From Halicephalobus mephisto (Eukaryota; Nematoda; Chromadorea; Rhabditida; Panagrolaimidae), in contig SWDT01000506.1 of NCBI GenBank assembly GCA_009193035.1, positions 1-64,000 of the forward strand: a stretch of 64,000 bases of DNA, written 5' to 3'. Positions 58,640 to 64,000 of this stretch are shown here, piece after piece. Positions within the stretch are counted from its first letter, which is position 1. Every line of letters starts with the position of its first letter. The position numbers and the translations under genes are program-made. Under the pieces are notes generated by a model that worked only from the letters and a program-made list of their open reading frames with translations, did not search any database and had not been told where the DNA came from.

Positions 58640-58790
58640 ATTTTGGAATTTTCCAGCTAAGACAGAAATTTTGGACTTTTCCAGTTAAGACACAAAATTC
58701 GAAATTTTCCAGTTAAGACAGAAATTTTGGAATTTTCCAGTTAAGACACAAAATTCGAAATTTTCCAGTTAAGACAAAAAATTAAAAAAT
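58640..58790 (+). repeat. GAAATTTTCCAGTTAAGACA tandem repeat
   Basis: Four units of about 33 bases; one decayed copy near 58900 and another near 59115. Confidence 0.85.
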
Positions 58791-59062
58791 TAAGTATTTA
58801 AATAGTTTTGTAAATTATCAAAACTTTATTTTTAGAAAAATCAAAAATATTTGGTTTAAAAATATAAAAAAATTATCTCAACACGAAAGTTTGGAATTTT
58901 CCAGTTGAGACCGAAAAGTATAAAGTTTAATTTTTAGATAGTACTGTAGTATTTGAAAAATATTTAACAGATTTTTAAAAATTTTACACAATATACTGTA
59001 ATTTTATAAATATAAAGATTTATTTAAAATTGAATAATTTTTAAAATTTAAATCAAACTGAA

Positions 59063-59298
59063 CACAGTGGTCCGTATTGTAAAAATTAAAATTCAGAATT
59101 CGAGGTCGAAATTCTAATTTTCCAGTTAAAACACATCTGTGATTTTTTTTACTGTAAAATATTTTTTTTTAAAATTGATAAAATCGGATATTTGGATTTT
59201 TTGAATTAAAGTGATTTATGAATTATGTTTTAAAACGAAAAATTAAAATTTCGACCTCGAATTCTGAATTTTAATTTTTATAATACAGACCACAGTAT
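59063..59298. repeat. Hairpin with ~55-bp arms near the centre of the mirrored region
   Basis: GTGGTCCGTATTGTAAAAAT and AGAATTCGAGGTCGAAATTC at 59067-59115 are matched in reverse complement by 59240-59298 (AATTTCGACCTCGAATTCTG, ATAATACAGACCAC). Loop about 125 bases. Confidence 0.85.
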
Positions 59299-59418
59299 AC
59301 GGTAAAAGTTAAAACAAAGTTTATAATTCAACAAAGTCCGAAGAACCCGTGACAGCCAGTTGCCACCTCCGTTGACCGGTCAACTGCTATTTGGGGCTTT
59401 GTGTTTCCGTCGTACTCA

Positions 59419-59640
59419 CCTGGTCACGGCAGCGGAACAGGGCACCTTGACCAAAAGAGGCTTTATTGACTTGGCAACGGTCTATCCACAGCCAGAAATA
59501 TCCCGTTTGTCCATTCAGTTGACCTGATGTCCAGTATAACAAGCAGAAGCGAAAAGTAAACGATTCTGAGAGTTTGTTCTTTTCGAAAATCTTTGTTCTT
59601 TGAAAACAAAGATATTGAAAAAAATTTATTTTTGTATTTT
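59419..59640 (-). other. Possible 5' exon of the 58119-58490 gene, divergent from the 59646 gene
   Basis: GC-richer minus-strand stretch ending in a strong donor (CGTGACCAG then GTGAGT). One frame is open to the donor (TGYFWLWIDRCQVNKASFGQ), but no clear start codon. Its position directly upstream of the 59646 gene on the other strand makes it a plausible transcribed first exon from a shared promoter. Confidence 0.3.
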
Positions 59641-59645
59641 CCAAA

Positions 59646-61206
59646 ATGACGGATTGTCTGATTACAGAATGCCATGTTGTAATCAGTTGGATCAGATTTT
59701 TCGTTTTTTATGTGATGAGTTTTTGTCTCATATTGACCATACCGTATGTTATTTTCGCAGCTATGACGAAAGCCAGTTTTGTGTTTTATAAACTGTGGAA
59801 ATGCATTCATGAAAGAAACGATTCCTTGAAGCCGACTTTTAAGAACGTGAGATATTTTTAGATATTTTTTTATATTTTTTAATTTTGTAGTCGTTGACAT
59901 GTAGGATACACGTATTTGACTCGGAAAAATATTATAATCTTTTTATAAACAGGTATGATATAATATTACAACTCAAGGTGACGTGCTATCTACTGGTTAT
60001 TAAAATAGATTTTTATACGTTCTTTGGGTTGATCCTGGATTAATCTAAAAAAGCCTAAATTAACATTTGTATATATCATAGAAAATATTAAATTTTTTTT
60101 AAATATCCAAGTTTTATTTGAAATAAATTTTTCTAGAAAAGTTTTAATCAATTTTAAAAGATCCTGGATTAATCTAAAAAAGTCTAAATTAACATTTGTA
60201 GATATCATAGAAAATATTAAATATTTCTAAATAGTCAAGTTTTATTTGAAATAAATCTTTCTAGAAAAGTTTTAATCAATTTTAAAAGATCCTAGATGAA
60301 TCTAAAAAAGCCTAAATTAACACTTGTAGATATGATAAAAATATTAAATATTTCTAAATAGTCAAGTTTTATTTGAAATAAATCTTTCTAGAAAAGTTTT
60401 GATAAATTATAGAAGGTTTCGAATGAGATTTTGAAAATTTCAGATCAATTCTAGAAGATTCTGGATTAACCTAAAAAGACCTAAATTAACACTTGTAGAT
60501 ATAATAGAAATATTAAATATCTTGGATAATTTTAAGTTTTATTTGAAATAAATCTTTCTAGAAAAGTTTTAATCAATTCTAGAAGATTCTGGATTAATCT
60601 AAAAAGACCTAAATCTGGGATCTACAGATGTGAAAACAGTACTTGATGTCTTGAAAGATTCTAATTTTTTTGAAATAGATCTTTCTAGAAGGTTTCAACT
60701 AGATTTAAGAGACCTAAATTAGGAATTTACAAATATGGAAAAAATACAGGATATTTTAGGTCTCAATCTGGATTAAAATAAATCTTTCGAGAAAAATCTA
60801 AATCAATTCCAAAAAATTCCAACTTAATCCGACTAGACCTAAATTAATAATCATGTATGAAAATCTTTGAAAATAAAAAATTTTAAAAATATTTAAAGTT
60901 TTCTGAAACAATTCAACAGTACTCAGCGATTCTGATTTACCGTAATTTTAGGCCCGAAAATTAGCACAAGTAACGTGGTCGGAATTCTTCTATGCCCAGA
61001 GGCAGATAGAGAGGGCCAGACTCGAATTAAATAAAGAATTGAACATCATCGAAAGCATCAGACGGAGGATTCAGGAAGACTTGAAAGGCCTTCCTTCTTT
61101 GAACGACAAAAAACAAGTTTTCTTCGTCGAAAGTCACAAAGCCAGGTCAAATTCGAATTCTTCTTCTGCCGGAGGGTCTTCCATCGGACTGTCAACTACT
61201 TGTTGA
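59646..61206 (+). CDS. Small membrane protein with coiled-coil tail, 151 residues, unrecognised
   Basis: Two exons in phase: 59646..59846 (donor GTGAGA) and 60952..61206 (acceptor ATTTTAG). Exon 1 encodes MTDCLITECHVVISWIRFF, a hydrophobic segment YVMSFCLILTIPYVIFAA and a basic stretch. Exon 2 encodes an amphipathic, charged helix (FYAQRQIERARLELNKELNI, IESIRRRIQEDLKGLPSL) and a Ser/Gly-rich end finishing TTC. Likely one membrane anchor with a cytoplasmic coiled coil. The 1.1 kb intron is repeat-filled. Confidence 0.7.
60000..60700 (+). repeat. ~125-bp tandem units in the intron of the 59646 gene
   Basis: Five imperfect units with GATCCTGGATTAATCTAAAA, AGCCTAAATTAACA(C/T)TTGTA, AAGTTTTATTTGAAATAAAT and CTAGAAAAGTTTTAATC. 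Confidence 0.85.
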
Positions 61207-61321
61207 GGACTTTGAACTTAATTACAACATTAAAAATATGAAATTTTTGGAAATAAAGTTGAAATTTCACACAGTATATGGTATTTTGAAAGACTACGGT
61301 AGACTGAAGAAACTACAGATT

Positions 61322-61712
61322 ATCATTGCACAAAAAAGCATAACTTTAGGTTCTGTAACAATTGCGAAATGTGACATGATCGTCGTATTTTTCATGAATA
61401 TTTGACATTTGTGACGGAAATTACAATAGTGACAATTTACATTTGTTATTGGGTTGAACGTTATACTTTTTTGTGTGTAGTAATAAGAACCTTTTGTCAA
61501 TCTATAGCAATAAGACCACTTTGCTCATCACTAGCAAAGAAATGTTTCGTCAATCCCTTATACAAAAAAAGTGTAACTTTTGACCTCGTAACAATTGTGA
61601 AATGTGACGTAATGGTCGTATTTTTCACGAATATTTGACATTTTGAACGAAAATTACAAGTAATAGTGATAATTTACATTTGTTACTGAGTTAAAAGTCA
61701 CACTTTTTCGTA
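61322..61712 (+). mobile_element. Pair of MITE-like elements, right side
   Basis: Mirror of 56340-56755: two ACAAAAAA-family units (about 61325-61480, 61560-61712) joined by CTATAGCAATAAGACCACTT and AGCAAAGAAATGTTTCGTCA. The same linker also occurs in the DUF229 intron cluster. Confidence 0.85.
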
Positions 61713-61729
61713 TATAAAAATTAATTCTA

Positions 61730-62360
61730 AAGTTGATAGGATTCGCTAACGTCCTAGTAGACTTTCGTGATAGGAGTTCGTACTCGGTTCCACTTTAATG
61801 ACGAATTCTCAAAACGCTGGACTGATGACTCCGTCGTCGAACACCACCATATTCCGTGATGATGTGTTGCTGCATCACCTCAACCGGAGACTCTAGTTTC
61901 ATTTTTATAGTTATGCTTTTTTCGTATTAGTATATATATCATAACTGTTTTGAAACAAATATCTCAAAAAATTCGGTTATTTGTGTGCCTATTCAAGATT
62001 ACGGTATTCAAGTTAATTTAACTCTTTCCTTCCCTACGGCCATATAAAATTCATAAATTATTGATGCATAAATCCCAGAAGATTAAAAATTTTAAGAAGA
62101 TCAAAGTTTCGAAATGAATTTCATGTCATTTTAACGTGTTTAAAATATAGATGCAAAATTTGCAGTTCGATCTTACTCAAGGATTTAGGATGAGATAATC
62201 CGGAAAAGCCGTAAATCCAGGATTCACCTTCCTGATGCTGATCGCCCTTTGAAGAAATCGACTAGTCATCTGGAATCGACAAAAATACACCTAGTTTAAA
62301 AAAAGAATTAAATTGATAAAGTTAAAGTAGAAAACAAGAGCTTTGGAAGTAGAAAATCGA
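61730..62360. other. Mixed gene-free stretch, mirror of ~55.7 kb in part
   Basis: GATGAGATAATCCGGAAAAG and CCGTAAATCCAGGATTCA at about 62188-62225 are the reverse of 55683-55722. A complex patch at 61740-61900 (GACTCCGTCGTCGAACACC) is not assigned to any RNA gene. Confidence 0.5.
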
Positions 62361-62510
62361 AAGTTCGCTTAACAAATAAGCGAATTCGCTGAGTAAAAAA
62401 CTAGTTCGCTGAGTGAAAAACGAATTCGCTAAATAAAAAAATGAATTTACTTAGCAGATAAATAAGTTAATTCAGAAAGCAAACGAATTCGCTCATGTTC
62501 GCTTGATATG
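62360..62510 (-). repeat. Decayed GCGAATTCGC minisatellite
   Basis: Imperfect units such as AGCGAATTCGCTGAGTAAAA and AACGAATTCGCTAAATAAAA; reversed counterpart of 55300-55540. Confidence 0.75.
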
Positions 62511-62649
62511 AAATATATAAAATTTCGCGCATATTTGTTTTCTTTATATCAGCAGATTGTTTAATAGAAATAAATAACGAATTTTGAACAAATGTCTTAT
62601 AGCTTATGAGTTGTAATCTGTATCAAAAATCCGACTACATCTCAGCCTA

Positions 62650-63890
62650 TCGTATATGAACTTGTACATTTTTATCCGATTTTCTTATGTAAGAAGATTA
62701 TTGAACAAAACTCAACCACTGAATGCAAACACATTCGATAATTTACAAACTGAATTGGAATATGTGCCAAAAATACACTATTAAATCTCAGTATGTAATG
62801 TGTAAAAACGAAGTTGCTTACATTTATCCGATTTCCTCATACCAGATCATCTATAAGCAAAAGTTAATCATAGATTCTGAAACATTTGATAATGTGCAGA
62901 ATGGTCTATAATATATGTTAAAAACCTGCTATTAAATCTCAGTATGTAATGTATAAAAACAAAGTTGCTTATATTTATCCGATTTCTTCATACCAGATCA
63001 TCTATAAGTAAAAGTTAATCATAGATTCTGAAACACTTGGTAATGTGCAGAATGGTCTATAATATATGTTAAAAACCTGCTATTAAATCTCAGTATATAA
63101 TGTATAAAAACAAAGTTGCTTATATTTATCCGATTTCTTCATACCAGATCATCTATAAGTAAAAGTTAATCATAGATTCTGAAACACTTGGTAATGTGCA
63201 GAATGGTCTATAATATATGTTAAAAACGTGTTATTAAATCTCAGTATGTAATGTATAAAAACGAAGTTGCTTACATTTATCCGATTTCCTCATACCAGAT
63301 CATCTATAAGCAAAAGTTAAGCATAGACTCTGAAACACTTGATAATCCACGAAATGGCCTATAACATGTGCCAAAGATCTACTACTAAATCTGTGTAATG
63401 TATGAAAGCGAATTTTCTCACATTTATCCGATTTCCTCATATCAGAACAGTTTAAGTAAAAGTTAATCATAGATTTCCAAGTATCTGATAATCCACAGAA
63501 TGATCTGTCTGTAACATGTATTGAAATTTGGTTCTATTAAAGTTCAATATACGATGTATGTGAGTGAAGTTTCTCATATTTATCCGACTTCCTCATACCA
63601 GAACATCTTTAAGCAAAAATCGCATCATAGATTCTGAAACACTTGGTAGTGTACAGAATGGTCTATAATATATATTAAAAACCTACTATTAAACCTAAAT
63701 ATGTAATGTATGAAAGTGAATTTTCTCACATTTATCCGATTTCCTCATATCAAAACATTTTTAAGCAAAAATCGCATCATAGATTTCAAAGCATCTGATA
63801 ATCCACGGAATGATCTGTAACATGTATCAAATTTTGATTCTACTAAATCTCAACATGTCATATATGAAGTTTTTTACTCTTGTCTGATTT
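62650..63890 (+). repeat. ~150-bp tandem satellite, eight or nine copies
   Basis: The landmark TTTATCCGATTTCCTCATA recurs near 62670, 62821, 62971, 63121, 63271, 63421, 63576 and 63729, a period of 150-155 bases. Other conserved words are GCAAAAGTTAATCATAGATT, CTGAAACA(C/T)TTGATAATG and AGAATGGTCTATAATATATG. The central copies are nearly identical; the ends are diverged. Confidence 0.95.
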
Positions 63891-64000
63891 CCTCCTGAAG
63901 ATAATTTTTACAAAACTTAAAGGAATTCTGAATGTTTATTCTTAAATTTACAAAATAAAAAAATTTATTTCAAGCGACCATTTCTGTTTGTTTCTTTCCA

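Noticed and set aside
59387..59900. Overlapping minus-strand frames opposite the 59646 gene
   Set aside because: Mostly antisense shadow of exon 1; only the donor near 59419 was kept as a weak 5' exon hint.
61800..61850. Hammerhead-like CTGATGA followed by CGAAC
   Set aside because: The GAAA core is incomplete, stem II does not pair and no cleavage triplet is positioned correctly.
1..64000. CRISPR arrays, prokaryotic operons, integrases or phage genes
   Set aside because: Repeats are tandem or inverted without unique equal-length spacers, and all genes are intron-bearing animal genes.

Overview
The window reads as nuclear DNA of a free-living rhabditid-type nematode. It is AT-rich. Genes are cut into short exons by introns that often have GTAAGT-like donors and TTTTCAG-like acceptors. 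Several start codons sit 0 to 8 bases after a splice acceptor with no upstream exon visible, as expected for spliced-leader trans-splicing. The best protein matches are to animal families with known nematode members: LET-413/Scribble, Porcupine (MOM-1), DUF229, a C2-RGS regulator, CacyBP/SIP and membrin. There is no prokaryotic, organellar or viral signature. All splice models were read by eye and kept only where reading phase stayed consistent.

Layout. 0-13 kb: the first coding exon of a let-413-like gene (minus strand, leaving the window on the left), then about 10 kb of AT-rich DNA full of tandem and hairpin repeats, with a few orphan exon-like pieces at 9.0-9.3, 11.35-11.5 and 12.5-12.8 kb. 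13.3-22.3 kb: a KICS2 (C12orf66)-like gene on the minus strand, divergent from mom-1/porcupine, followed on the plus strand by a six-exon DUF229 sulfatase-fold gene whose introns are loaded with small inverted-repeat elements. 22.3-27.9 kb: two diverged chemoreceptor-like fragments on opposite strands, a tRNA-like sequence, a 58-residue one-helix ORF and tandem repeats. 28.5-35.2 kb: a C2-RGS gene on the minus strand with at least two candidate internal first exons. 36-41 kb: a lysine-rich hypothetical protein, then a 4.7 kb segment closed by 515-bp inverted arms, holding an unrecognised multi-exon gene whose introns carry a second inverted repeat. 43.6-52.3 kb: CacyBP (minus), membrin (plus), an unrecognised 137-residue protein (minus) and an 854-residue glutamine-rich protein (minus) with a GC-rich upstream region. 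54-64 kb: repeats arranged roughly symmetrically around about 59 kb, flanking three small membrane-protein genes.

The recognisable genes are housekeeping or signalling functions with no shared pathway: Wnt acylation (mom-1), epithelial polarity (let-413), G-protein shut-off (C2-RGS), ER-Golgi fusion (membrin), nutrient sensing (KICS2-like) and a CS/SGS co-chaperone-type adaptor (CacyBP). No operon with the usual roughly 100-base spacing is evident. The distinctive content is the repeat architecture: a TCACTATCC/GGATAGTGA hairpin family at four loci, MITE-like elements with ACACAAAAAA-type ends, nested inverted repeats that contain genes, and the pervasive word CATATATG.
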